Shown: positions 10,105 through 20,020 of the stretch, piece after piece
Position numbering within the stretch: the first letter of the stretch is position 1
How the letters are laid out: the number at the start of each line of letters is the position of its first letter
Assembly (NCBI GenBank): GCA_032718475.1
Contig: JAUCBJ010008708.1
Location: forward strand, 62,001-126,000
Direction: 5' to 3'
Length of the DNA: 64,000 nucleotides
Origin: Nemertoderma westbladi
Taxonomy: Eukaryota > Xenacoelomorpha > Nemertodermatida > Nemertodermatidae
Translations under genes and position numbers: made by a program
Notes under the pieces: generated by a model
The model's input: only the letters and a program-made list of their open reading frames with translations
Told to the model about the DNA's origin: nothing
Database searches by the model: none

Positions 10105-12205
10105 GGATCGGCATGCCGCATTGCAGCTGCATTTTTAAGAATGATGTGCCGGCTTGTCAACAAAATAGCGCCGCCACAACTCACTATCACCCATGACATT
10201 TGCTAGATCTTCCGCATCTCCAAGGCCAGTGTCCTTTAAGATGCGTCTCAAGAAGGTCATGGGCTGTCCACCATGCCCATTCACTTCATGGGGTTGCCAA
10301 AGCACAAGATTATGCACTGGTCCTCGGCGAAAGCAATGTCCTGCAAAGCGGAGGTGGCTTTGTTCTAGTGTCAAGGTGGGGGAACCAATGAGACACCTCC
10401 AATGTTATATAGTGTCTGGTTGATGTGTGTTGTGGAGATGTGGAAAAATGTGGAGATGTGTGCATTGTACTTGACACAATGAACCCGGCGTAGCATTCTT
10501 GTGAATGCGCCATCCAGAGATTTGGTGTCCTCCGCAGTTAGAGCCCAGCATGGACTCCCAAAGAGGAGTACTGGAACTTCTGCTGCTCTAAATAATCGGA
10601 ATTTAATTTTCCGATGGATTCTATGTGACTTCCAAATCCTGGAAACTCCATTCAAGGTTGCCCATGCCTTTCCCTTACGTTTTCGAAGGTCTTCACCTGA
10701 CTTCCTTACCCATGATCCCAGGTAACAGAAGTCGTCCACATGCTCAAGCATGCCATCTTTGAGCTTATGCTCATCCGATCAGAGACTTGCTGAGGACTTT
10801 CATTGTTAACTGTCAAAATATTTTCTTTTTGGAGTTAATAAAAAGTCCAACACTAGAGGAAGCCTGTTATAATGAGCTGAGGAGCCGTTGTGCTCCCTCT
10901 CTAGTGATTCTGAGAGTACTCCTAAGTCATCGGCAACGTCTAGATCAGTTAGGTACTTGGCAGGATTTCCTCGACTTCTGGAGCCTGTAGGTGGAGTTAC
11001 CATCACCTCATCATCATTATATGATGATCTAAGAACATGCATAGAACATAGTCAACCACAATTATGAACAAGAATGGCGCAAGTGTGTCTCCCTGGAGGA
11101 CTTCCCCTAACACTTCGAATGGTTTTGTGTCACCGTCAACAGTATAAGAAATGTTAATGATCTCATTGATGCAATAATATCATCAGGAATCCCATACAAT
11201 GAAAGTATGCTGAACATACATGAGCGAGAGACTGAATCAAAGGCCTTGAAGAAGTCAACAAAGATAACAGCCAGATGCCTGTCTTTCCTTTTTGATAACT
11301 CTTCAATTATCCTTCTAAGTACCAAAATGGGCTCCATGGTCCCACGACCTTTACGGAACCCTTTCTGATTTTCACGGAGCAGTCTCTCAATGGAATCCCT
11401 GATGTGATTTAATATAATTCTATTGTATAGCTTTGCAGCAATCGAGATCAATGAGATTCCCCGAAAAGAACCATAGAGTGTTAGGTTGCCCTTCTTGGGA
11501 ACTGGCACCAACTTATTTGTTTTCATTTCTTGTGGGACTCTTGTTGTTCGGTACATGTCTACTATGATGAAATATATGAGCTTTAAACTCTCAGGTATTT
11601 TAAAGACCTCAGGGGGGGGGGGGGGGGGGACATCATCTACTCCACTGGCACGATTGGTCTTAATTCTCTTTGAGGCAACCTTCACTTCTGCAAAGGAGAT
11701 ATCGCCAATGGGAATATATGGGAGTCCAGACTCAGACTCTTTTACTTCTATAAATACCCTGTCATTATTGAGGATATTTTCAAAGTGGGCCTTCCAACCA
11801 TTGAGGCGATTGGCTGGCGATTCTGCCTTAACCTTGGTGGTTGGTTGGCTTTTACGCCCAGTAAGCAAGTTGATCGATTTTCATGCCTGGGATGTTTGCA
11901 TGCTGTCATTGGCTTCATTGAAAGCATCAACCTGTTGGTTTATAAGCTCCTGTAGATTAACAGATTACTGCCTGCTCAGAGACCTAGATGCAGCCTTAAA
12001 TGCATTCTTGGCCACTGTAGTGGCCAAGAGCTCCTTATAGAGGTCATTTCGGCACTTCTGAATTTTGTGGTCAGTCCAGGGGGCCTTTTTCCTTTTTTCG
12101 AGGGTATACAGGAACTGTTTCTGTAGCTGCTATCTTCACTGCTTCTGTGAAGGCAGTATAGCCCTCTCAGTGATCTGCTGCCTCATAGGCAAGTACCTCA
12201 TTCCT
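10105..12205 (-). pseudogene. RTE-like LINE fragment 1 (reverse transcriptase and C-terminus)
   Basis: Minus-strand pieces of one reverse transcriptase. 11107-11868 has 'NRASGVDDV', 'GSFRGISLISIAAKLYNRIIL', 'NQKGFRKGRGTMEPIL' and 'VIFVDFFKAFDSVSR'. 10806-11042 has the active-site region 'DLDVADDLGVLS'. 10371-10751 has 'DDFCYLGSWV' and 'PVLLFGSPCWALT'. 10135-10374 has 'LRFAGHCFRR' and 'LVLWQP'. Several frame breaks separate them and the endonuclease end is missing, so it is a 5'-truncated dead copy. A related copy at 45519-51432 on the other strand matches closely over the reverse transcriptase. Confidence 0.85.
11612..11629. repeat. G18 homopolymer inside RTE-like fragment 1
   Basis: Eighteen G on the plus strand, read as a proline run in the reverse transcriptase on the minus strand. 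The related copy at about 50973 has only five C at the same codon position (GTTCCCCCTGAGG), so the tract grew after the copies separated. Confidence 0.9.
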
Positions 12206-13409
12206 GTAGTATGTAAAAAAAAGTAGGGTTAAATAATGGTGCTGTAACTCGAAAACTTCCCAATATTTTTGAAAACCATTTTCACTATTAGAAAGACAAT
12301 AGATTTTACGAAAATTCATAAAATTGCAGAATCCCAACTGCGTTTGCTTCAGAATTATAACAAAAAAGCCACGGGATGGTCATATTGACCGCCCCGGTTT
12401 TAATAGGGTTAATATTATATTTATAGATTGCATCCCATTGTGGGTGAGATCTCCATGGATACTAAACTACACCGTAAATAATGTAACCATGTGCCTAATA
12501 ATATCAATAAATATCATTACATTGTCTTGTAATTATTATAATTTAATTAATGTATTTATTACTTATTTGATGTTCTATGGAAAAAATATAAGTTATACAT
12601 TAACTCCAGGAATATATATGAAACAGTCATAGCTTGAGAACCCGGCTTCGTAGTAGTGGGTGAGTTTCGTTTTGGCTTTCCAATCTTTCTATAGATATAA
12701 GGAAGCGTTTAATGAGGAATAGCTAAGATATGGGCGTTCGGTATTTATATTTTTTGGGTTATTGCTGGTGTAATTTTAATTTATACTAAAATATTATATA
12801 TTATATATATAAAAATATTATATATTATATATATAAAAATATTATATATTATATATATAAAAATATTATATACATAATTCTGGAACATATTTTTTCAAAA
12901 ATACCTACTTACCTGCTGGTAATAATAAGTAGTAGCTTAAACAAACAATCAAAATTACTACTTACAATAATATTCAATTATTTTTATTGACTTAAATGCC
13001 ACCGGCGTGGCGGCTACATTTAAAATGGTCTGAACTGTCACGAGGAGTCAATAACCTAATGATAAGAGCGATTATCAAGGTAAAAATCATTGTCAATATT
13101 CATACATAAACAACATCTTATAGAATGAAGTGTGTTTATTTAATACAGTACAATTGAATAAAAGGCCGGTACTACTGTATTTTTGGCCTACCCCCTGCTA
13201 AATTTTTCTACTATGGAGTTTTCTAATTATGAAATTGATCTAGAATGTGAAAAATAAATTTTTTAGTTTATGAATCCAGATCAAGGCGTTATAATTGATT
13301 AGATATGTCTTTATATATATATTTTTTTGATAATAATAAAATACTAGCTATAGTAGGCAGGCATACTATAAAAGTAACTAGCTTTCATGATAATTTTGTT
13401 GTAATGAAT
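12206..13409. other. AT-rich non-coding DNA with one possible short element
   Basis: No coding signal. 12229-12412 resembles, in reverse, the piggyBac-type MITE at 43609-43734 (shared text around 'CAATAGATTTT' and 'CCAACTG'). 12788-12872 is a tandem repeat listed separately. The remainder is unique AT-rich sequence. Confidence 0.5.
12788..12872. repeat. 24-bp AT tandem repeat, about 3.5 copies
   Basis: The unit AAAAATATTATATATTATAT plus ATAT recurs with its AAAAA starts at 12811, 12835 and 12859. Confidence 0.85.
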
Positions 13410-13527
13410 GGTTGTTAACACGAATAACTTTCAACAAATCAGTGAAACTGAATTACTTGCTACATTGGATCATGGGTTCTGTGATTCTCTATGGTAGCCT
13501 TTGTTGGGGGATACCTAACAATTAAAG

Positions 13528-14220
13528 GGCACTACTATGTCTTGTACACCCCCCCCCCCCCCCCCCCCCCACTTTTGTTATAGAACATATTTATTGTTCT
13601 AGAACACATTTATTATGTTCTAGAACAAAATTTATTTTGATAAAAAAAAATATTATTGTTCTAGAACAAATTTTTTTTCTAGAATTTATTTTTATTTTTC
13701 CAGTTTCTATAGTAATTATATATTTCGAGAATATTTATGGAGGGATACATTTTCTTAATATTTAAAAATGTTATAGAAATAGTTATACTGTTGTAGCTAC
13801 ATCATATTTAGTTTTAGTTATGAGTGAAATTAATAAAAAAAGACATGTCAGCAAAAGAGCATCGTTTGCCGACCCCAATATTGAGGAAATATCTTATCAT
13901 CTGAGAACAGAACTGAGCGCAATTGAGTTTGCTGAGTTTGAAGAGGTACAAAGATGCTGGCACACCACTTGGCAGAATACAGATGGCGATTACTACATAA
14001 AGAATCACCATTCCTCGACTTGATTAAACTAATAAGACAAAAGTACAAATAGGTATAAATAATAGCTATAACTAATAAAATAAAATATTTGTTCTAGAAC
14101 AAAAAATATTTTTTAAATAAATCTAAAGCTGGTCATAAAACAATATTTGATAATAAAAATAACACATATACCTAGTATTTATAAAAAAAACAGGGGGTGT
14201 GTACAAGACATAGTAGTGCC
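13528..14220. mobile_element. MITE-A with terminal inverted repeats (693 bp)
   Basis: The left end GGCACTACTATGTCTTGTAC recurs inverted at the right end (14201-14220). CAATTAAAG flanks both sides (13519-13527 and 14221-14229), giving a duplication of 7-9 bp depending on where the TIR is placed. The interior is AT-rich with four copies of TGTTCTAGAACA and a 67-codon ORF (13820-14023) of no recognised family. There is no transposase, so it would be non-autonomous. The superfamily is uncertain; a 9-bp duplication would fit MULEs and 8 bp would fit hAT. Confidence 0.85.
13549..13570. repeat. C22 homopolymer inside the left TIR of MITE-A
   Basis: The left terminal repeat has 22 C where the right terminal repeat has only five (GGGGG at 14193-14197), so the two ends of one element differ by expansion of this tract. 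Confidence 0.9.
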
Positions 14221-14404
14221 CAATTAAAGTCTCCATGGAGTTTACATATACCAGGATGCTGCGCTGGGGTATTACTGTGTTTTTGGCACACAATTTCTTA
14301 TACTAGCTAGTATTTTTTACTTTTTTTTTAATGTTCTAGAACATATTATCTTTTCATTTAATATAAAATTTTGTTCTAGAACAAATATTTTTTGTTTTAG
14401 AACA
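13595..14404. promoter_or_regulatory. Cluster of TGTTCTAGAACA palindromes (heat-shock-element-like)
   Basis: Perfect copies lie at 13595-13606, 13616-13627, 13657-13668 and 14090-14101 in MITE-A, and at 14332-14343 and 14372-14383 in MITE-B; partial copies are at 13677-13684 and 14393-14404. The core TTCTAGAA is a tail-to-tail pair of the nGAAn units bound by heat shock factor. Two further close copies sit at 39213-39224 and 39278-39289. No adjacent gene is recognised, so a regulatory role is only inferred. Confidence 0.4.
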
Positions 14405-14720
14405 AAAAAAAACAAGATTAGCTAATTTGTTAATTTTGTTAATTTTTTATTGTACTGGTATGTTATCTTTGTATCACACATTTGATAAAAATCACTAGCT
14501 ACAATGACAATTTGTAGTTGTTAGTAATTGTTTTTACACTAATCAAATTAAAAACTCCACAAAAAACAAATTTTTTAAAATGTTATAGAAAAAAAAACAT
14601 TTGTTCTAGGATATTACTTTTTCAAAAATGAACAGATAATGTGTTCTAAAACATTTCTTTTTAAAAAGTAACAAAAACTAGAAAATTTTTTTGGGGGTGT
14701 GCCCAAAACACAGTAGTACC
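14266..14720. mobile_element. MITE-B with terminal inverted repeats (455 bp)
   Basis: The left end GGGGTATTACTGTGTTTTTG recurs inverted near 14697-14720 (coding GGTACTACTGTGTTTTGGGC). CTGCGCT flanks both sides (14259-14265 and 14721-14727). The TIR resembles that of MITE-A (xACTACTxTGT, then CACACCCCC), so both belong to one family. There is no ORF. Confidence 0.8.
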
Positions 14721-15035
14721 CTGCGCTTGGTGTATACAACAACATTACCTGCATACATAACCAATGTGGTGTTTTACAACCATGGTAACATATCATTGCC
14801 AAGACACACCATCACCCTGCAGAGACAACACCTGAAGCTTGCTGGCACTGTTTTCGCCGTCATGATCAACCTGTATACAACCTTGTGCTGTGGCAGTCTG
14901 CTGGTAAGAAAAGGCGTGGAGGATAGCCAATGACTTTCCTCAAACACCTACTCAAGGACACCGTACTTGAGAAAAGGGATCTTGGAAAGTGTATGGCTGC
15001 CCTTGAGATCTGGAGACGCTGCTGTGCTGCTAGGT

Positions 15036-16485
15036 CCGCTTGCACTGAGTATGGCTGACTGTGAGATCAAGGGGCGCTATGTTTCTGGGTCTGTTGGCAC
15101 TGTGTAATGTGTATGGCTAACGTTGTGATCTGGAGACGCTATGTTGCTAGGTCCGGTCCGTTGGCACTGTGTATGGCTGACTGTGAGATCAGGGGGCGCT
15201 ATGTTTCTGGGTCTGTTGGCACTGTGTATGGCTAACGTTGTGATCTAGAGACGCTATGTTGCTAGGTCCGTTGGCACTGTGTATGGCTGACTGTGAGATC
15301 AGGGGGCGCTATGTTTCTCGGTCTATTGGCACTGTGTATGGCTAACGTTGTGATCTGGATGCGCTATGTTGCTGGGTCCACCAGGTCTGTGTATGGCTGA
15401 CCGTGAGATCTGGGGGCGCTATGTTGGTGTGTCTGCTGGCACTGTGTATGGCTGACTTTGAGATCAGGGGACGCTATGTTTCTGGGTCCGCTGGCACTGT
15501 GTACTGTGAATGGCTGATTGAGATTTGGAGGCGCTATGTTGCTAGTTCTGACGGCCCTGTGTATGGTTGACCGTGAGATCTGGGGGCGTTATTTTGCTAG
15601 GTCAGCTGGATCGGTGTATGGCTAACCATGAGATCTGGAGGCGCTATGTTGCTTGGTCCACCATCACTGTGAATGGATGACCATGAGATCTGGAGGCGCT
15701 ATGTTGGTAGGTCAACCATCACTGTGAATGGCTGACCATGAGATCTGGAAGCGCTATGTTGCTTGGTCCACCATCACTGTGAATGGATGACCATGAGATC
15801 TGGAGGCGCTATGTTGAGGTCCACCAGCACTGTGTATAGCAGACCATGAAATCTGGAGGCACTATGTTGCTTGGTCCACCGGCACTGTGCATGGCTGACC
15901 GTGAGATCTGGAGGCGCTATGTTGCTTGGTCCACCAGCACTATGTATGGCAGACCATGAGATCTGGAGGCACTATGTTGCTTGGTCCACCGGCACTGTGC
16001 TTGGGTGGCCGTGTGATCTGGAGGTGTTATGTTGCTTGGTCCACCGGCACTGTGTACTGTGTATGGCTGATTATGAGATCTGGAGGCGCTTTGTTGCTAG
16101 TTCCGCCGGCCCTGTGTATGGTTGGCCGTGAGATCTGGGGGCGTTATTTTGCTAGGTCAGCTGTCTCGGTGTATGGCTAATCATGAGATCTGGAGGCGGT
16201 ATGTTGTTTGGTCCACCAGCACTGTGAATGGCTGACTGTGAGATCTGGAGGCGCTATGTTGCTTGGTCCACCATCACTGTGAATGGCTCACCATGAAATC
16301 TTGAGGCGCTATGTTGCTGGGTCCATCGGCACTGTGCATGGCTGACTGTGAGATCTAGAGGCGCTATGTTGCTTGGTCCACCAGCTCTGTGAATGGCTGA
16401 CCATAAGATCTGGAGGCGCTATGTTGCTTGGTCCACCAGCTCTGTGAATAGCTAACCATGAGATTTGGAGGCACTATTTTGCAGT
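15036..16485. repeat. 55-bp minisatellite, about 26 copies, derived from LINE coding sequence
   Basis: The unit runs GTGTATGGCTGACCGTGAGA, TCTGGAGGCGCTATGTTGCT, then about 15 bases ending CACT. Many units are 55 bp; some are longer by 5-6 bp (for example CACTGTGTACTGTGTATGG). In one frame the unit reads 'CMADREIWRRYVA', which matches the last codons of the LINE just upstream ('CMAALEIWRR') and fragment 1 ('DSELWRRYF'). The array therefore seems to have arisen by tandem amplification of the end of ORF2. Because 55 is not a multiple of 3, the frame rotates and no long protein is encoded. Confidence 0.85.
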
Positions 16486-16715
16486 GTCCAATGTTCGGTG
16501 TCTTGTAACAATAACGTTTTATTACCAGGTTATTTAGCTATTTTACGAGTTATTTACCCGAGGGACATGTTATAGACCCGAGGCGAAGCCGAGGGCCTCG
16601 CCGAGGGCCTCCCACAGCAATAATAATGACCCGAGTCATGAAATGTTATACACAGCAGCAAATGGTGATAAAAGCCACACCACCTGAACCTAATAATTAA
16701 ACCTAATTAAAGAAT
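16486..16715. other. Non-coding DNA with a G/C-rich fold-back
   Basis: 16556-16612 contains repeated CGAGG/CCTCG words (ACCCGAGGCGAAGCCGAGGG and GGCCTCGCCGAGGGCCTC) able to fold on themselves. The rest is AT-rich without a gene. Confidence 0.5.
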
Positions 16716-17375
16716 TTTCCATCCAGGACAACCTTGTCATTTATCCAACCGAATAGTCGTCCCGATTCTAGCCCACAAAAAATTCTTCATCGTCTACATT
16801 TCTCCCACCAAGGATATCACCGCACATGGGAGCGTGTTCAACAATTATATTTCTGGCCAGCCATACGTTCTGATATAAAAAATATTATAGATAATTGTGA
16901 AACTTGTCAATGTCACAGGCCCAGCCAAACCCAAGAGCCAATGATATTACAGGATCCTTTACCAAAACGCCCTTTTGAGCAAGCATCATTTGATCTATTT
17001 TGTCATGGTGGAAATACGTTTATGGTTTATCTTGACAGATATAGCGGCTGGCCTGATGTATACCATTTTGGAAAATTTACTCCTTCATCATACCAAGTGA
17101 AAACAATTATTATGGAATACTTCTGTGAAACTGGCGTACCTATTATGCTCTGCACAGCATTCCTCTATTGAGTTTACCAATTTTGTAAAAACTGGAACGT
17201 AAAACATGTTACTAGCAGTGCCTACTATCCGCAAAGCAATGGGCATGTGGAGTCAGCAGTAAAAGCTATTAAAGACTTGTAATAAATAATATATCAACTA
17301 ATGGCACTTTTGATAAGGCCAATTTCTTAGGAATTTTGGAATGGCGTAATACACCAGGTAATAGAGGTGACATTT
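16716..17375 (+). pseudogene. Integrase remnant (Gypsy- or Ginger-like)
   Basis: The ORF at 16734-17171 carries an HHCC zinc finger ('RLHFSHQGYHRTWERVQQ', 'CETCQCHRP') and the first part of a DDE core ('FDLFCHGGNTFMVYLDRYSGWPDVY', 'IIMEYFCETGVPIML'). The motif around the second Asp is degraded and a stop follows at 17169-17171. 'SSAYYPQSNGHVESAVKAIKDL', containing the catalytic Glu, continues to 17281 in another frame. No reverse transcriptase lies beside it, so it is either a fragment of a Gypsy element or of a Ginger-type transposon. Confidence 0.7.
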
Positions 17376-17890
17376 TACATTTTTCCCGGCGAAAGGAGTT
17401 ATATAAGAAAATATGAATATATTTTTAGTGTACTTTCTTAGATTTTATTACATGTGTTCAAAGGCATCGAAGCGGAAAAGATTTGCACATAATTTGAACA
17501 GAATCCACACTCATAAGTTATTGCAACTTTAGCGTCTGCAAGGCGTATTCCAAAATGGAACTCTGGTAGTTAATCGACTCTCTTGTTAAGTTATAAATAT
17601 TCGAGAACATTAAATTATTTAACATTGAGTAAGGCAACATCAGTAATTTTAAGGCCATGATACACCACCAGCCGCTGTGAACGGCGACTTTTGGTATGAA
17701 ACACCAGAGAGAGGAGCGGCAAGCGGCAGTGGCCATTTGTGGTGTATCATCACCCATAGAAAATAATGTGTTCTATTTTTAAAAAGTGGCCGCTCACCGC
17801 GGCCGCTCACCACTGCCGCTCACCGCTCCTGTGTTGTATCATGGCCTTAAGTACAGTAATTTGAATTGCAGTACATGCAACTACATTTAT
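17376..17890. repeat. Direct repeat, left copy (interrupted by MITE-C)
   Basis: Starting at TTTTTCCCGG it matches 19646-19970 with substitutions; shared stretches include TTATTGCAACTTTAG, AAATATTCGAGAACA and AAATTATTTAACATTGAGTAAGGC. The two copies lie on either side of the repeat-encoding ORF at 18031-19002 in the same orientation. Confidence 0.75.
17653..17846. mobile_element. MITE-C (194 bp) flanked by TTAA
   Basis: The ends GGCCATGATACA and TGTATCATGGCC are inverted copies, followed inward by related G/C-rich words (CAGCCGCTG, AGCGGCAAGCGG, GCCGCTCACCGC). TTAA occurs on each side (17649-17652, 17847-17850), as in piggyBac elements. The other copy of the host repeat (about 19918-19955) runs through this point without the element, serving as an empty site. 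Confidence 0.8.
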
Positions 17891-18030
17891 TACATAGTTC
17901 CACCCTTTAATTAACACCCTAATACGATTTTTAATAACTCTCTATTCTCCTTTCTATTTAAATCAAATATATAATCACCAACTGGATGGTATTTGTTAAT
18001 TTAGGATTATATTCAGTTAATTAACAAGCA

Positions 18031-19002
18031 ATGAGCAATGACAGAGAACAATTTGAAGATTTACTTGAATATGAAGATGAGCATGGAAGTACAAACCTCC
18101 ATGATTTATATCAACTAAAACATGAAGATCTATTTTTTGGGGGGTATGACGTTTCCTCAGACGAAAAAACTTTGGACGAAATCATCTCAAGTGAACTCGA
18201 TCCACAGCAAGTAGCAACTTATCCTGATCCTAGTAGAGTTGGGGCAGAAAGAGAATTTGCACTTTATCCTGATCCTAGTAGAGTTGGGACAGAAAGAGAA
18301 TTCACACTTTATCCTGATACTAATAGAGTTGGGACAGAAAGAGAATTCGGACCTTATCCTGATACTAGTAGAGTTGGGGCAGAAACAGAATTCACACCTT
18401 ATCCTGATACTAGTAGTAGAGTTAGAGCAGAAAGACAATTCGCACCTTATCATATTATTCCTAGTAGAGTTGGGACAAAAAGACAAATAGCACCATATCC
18501 TGATTCTAGTAGAGTTGGAGCAGAAAGACAATTCGCACCTTATCATATTCCTAGTAGAGTTGGGACAGAAAGAGAATTCTCACTTTATCCTGATACTAGT
18601 AGAGTTGGGACAGAAAGAGAATTCGGACCTTATCCTGATACTAGTAGAGTTGGGGCAGAAACAGAATTCACACCTTATCCTGATACTAGTAGTAGAGTTA
18701 GAGCAGAAAGACAATTCGCACCTTATCATATTATTCCTAGTAGAGTTGGGACAAAAAGACAAATAGCACCATATCCTGATTCTAGTAGAGTTGGAGCAGA
18801 AAGACAATTCGCACCTTATCATATTCCTAGTAGAGTTGGGACAGAAAGACAAATAGCACCTTATCCTGAGTTGAGGAAGAGTAGAGTTGGGGCAGAAAGA
18901 GAATTCACACCTTATCCTGATACTAGACAATTAGAACCGAACCATTTCGGAGCCGTTGGCAAATTTGCAGAGTCTACTGGTTCGATACACTGTGCACAAT
19001 AA
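18031..19002 (+). CDS. Repeat protein of unknown function (15-residue repeats)
   Basis: A 323-residue ORF. The N-terminal 55 residues are acidic (EQFEDLLEYEDEH). From about residue 65 on it is built of some 16 copies of a 15-residue unit of the type R-V-G-T/A-E-R-E/Q-F-x-P/L-Y-P-D-T-S, sometimes with one or two extra residues. A higher-order duplication of 276 bp (92 residues) is superimposed, for example GAATTCGGACC near 18341 and 18617. No signal peptide or membrane segment is visible. I do not recognise a family. The intact frame through many units suggests selection or a recent origin; it could be a host gene or cargo of the element bounded by the direct repeats. Confidence 0.5.
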   Translation: MSNDREQFEDLLEYEDEHGSTNLHDLYQLKHEDLFFGGYDVSSDEKTLDEIISSELDPQQVATYPDPSRVGAEREFALYPDPSRVGTEREFTLYPDTNRVGTEREFGPYPDTSRVGAETEFTPYPDTSSRVRAERQFAPYHIIPSRVGTKRQIAPYPDSSRVGAERQFAPYHIPSRVGTEREFSLYPDTSRVGTEREFGPYPDTSRVGAETEFTPYPDTSSRVRAERQFAPYHIIPSRVGTKRQIAPYPDSSRVGAERQFAPYHIPSRVGTERQIAPYPELRKSRVGAEREFTPYPDTRQLEPNHFGAVGKFAESTGSIHCAQ

Positions 19003-19172
19003 TTCTTGTTCTCCCCTAATCTACCTTTTGTTTAGCTGGTATTATGCTAATGACCAGCTATAAATAGATGCTCCATTACAAATATTTTTGGAGCATTTAA
19101 CTTTTGTCATTTATATGCACATTACACATAGTTACTAATGCACGGTTTCCACGATGTTAGGCCTGAAGTTAG
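19003..19172. other. Non-coding 3' flank of the repeat ORF
   Basis: AT-rich, with TATAAATA near 19060 and no ORF. It leads into the CAATTG array. Confidence 0.4.
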
Positions 19173-19475
19173 GACAATTGCGACCCGGACAATTGTGACC
19201 CGGGCAATTGCGACCCGGACAATTGTGACCCGGACAATTGTGTCCCAGACAATTCCAACCCGATCATAAAGATTTCAAATATATTATATCAATAGCTAGT
19301 AAAAAAATATTACATGAACAATGTTAACAATATATGTAGGTTATGCCAAATTATAAATATATATATTATATATTTATATTATTATATATTATAATGTAGT
19401 CACTATTTTAAAATTGTCCGCAATTGTCCGGGTTGCAATTGTCCGGAGACCGTTAGCCCCCCCCCCCCCCCCCCC
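19173..19475. repeat. Fold-back element with a CAATTG array and C19 tract
   Basis: About six copies of a 15-bp unit (ACAATTGCGACCCGG and variants) at 19173-19262 are answered by inverted copies at 19415-19450 (CAATTGTCCGGGTTGCAATT). A run of 19 C follows at 19457-19475. The interior is AT-rich. It resembles a small non-autonomous element whose ends are built of tandem sub-repeats. Confidence 0.65.
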
Positions 19476-19645
19476 TGACATGGAGCATAGTGAAAAAAGT
19501 TGTACTTTTTAACATGTAATAAATAATTATTATTTTTAAATTATTGTTACTTTTTCGCTCACATTTAGACCAAAATCGGGAGAAAAAGTTGCATTTGTTT
19601 TCCCTAGGGAAAAAAAATAACCCATAGGATTGCATTGATTTTACA

Positions 19646-19970
19646 TTTTTTCCCGGTGAAAAAAGTAAAATAAAATATTTTTGGTTGAATTTCTTAAATT
19701 TTATTAAATGTGTTCAAAGAACATTGACGTAGAAAATATTTGCACGTCATTTGAGCAAAATCCATGAACGCACTCAAAAGTTATTGCAACTTTAGTGTCT
19801 GCATGGCGTATTCAAAAACGGAACTCAATATCCAATATTGGTTTATATTGTTAAGCGGCTCTCTAATTACGTAATAAATATTCGAGAACACAAAATTATT
19901 TAACATTGAGTAAGGCAGCATCAGGAGTTGAATTGAAGAGTACAGTAATTTCAATTGCAGTAACTATGGA
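19646..19970. repeat. Direct repeat, right copy
   Basis: Partner of 17376-17890 without MITE-C. It ends near CAGTAATTTCAATTGCAGTA. Confidence 0.75.
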
Positions 19971-20020
19971 AGCAATAGGCCTATAGTAAAATACTGCAGT
20001 TCAATTTATTTTGTACCTCT

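Larger units (their letters stand above)
13410..15060 (+). pseudogene. LINE tail (RTE-like C-terminal domain), interrupted by two MITEs
   Basis: Three blocks (about 13430-13518, 14230-14258 and 14728-15060) together match the C-terminal domain of RTE-like ORF2: 'ILYGSLCWGIP' on the left, then 'IIAKTHHH', 'HCFRRHDQPVYNLVLWQSAG', 'PMTFLKHLLKD' and 'CMAALEIWRR' on the right. The homologous part of fragment 1 has 'FAGHCFRR', 'LVLWQP', 'PMTFLRRILKD' and 'SELWRR'. The blocks are separated by MITE-A and MITE-B with clean duplications. Stops are present in each block. Confidence 0.7.

Noticed and set aside
15871-16180. ORFs of 84-86 codons inside the 55-bp array
   Set aside because: They arise because the repeat unit lacks stops in some phases; the unit length rotates the frame.
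15036-16485. CRISPR-like array
   Set aside because: Units are contiguous with no unique spacers and the context is eukaryotic retroelements.
18187-18930. Minus-strand ORFs with repeated Cys-Pro-Asn-Ser motifs
   Set aside because: Antisense reading of the 15-residue repeats; the plus-strand frame is longer, unbroken and has a unique N-terminus.
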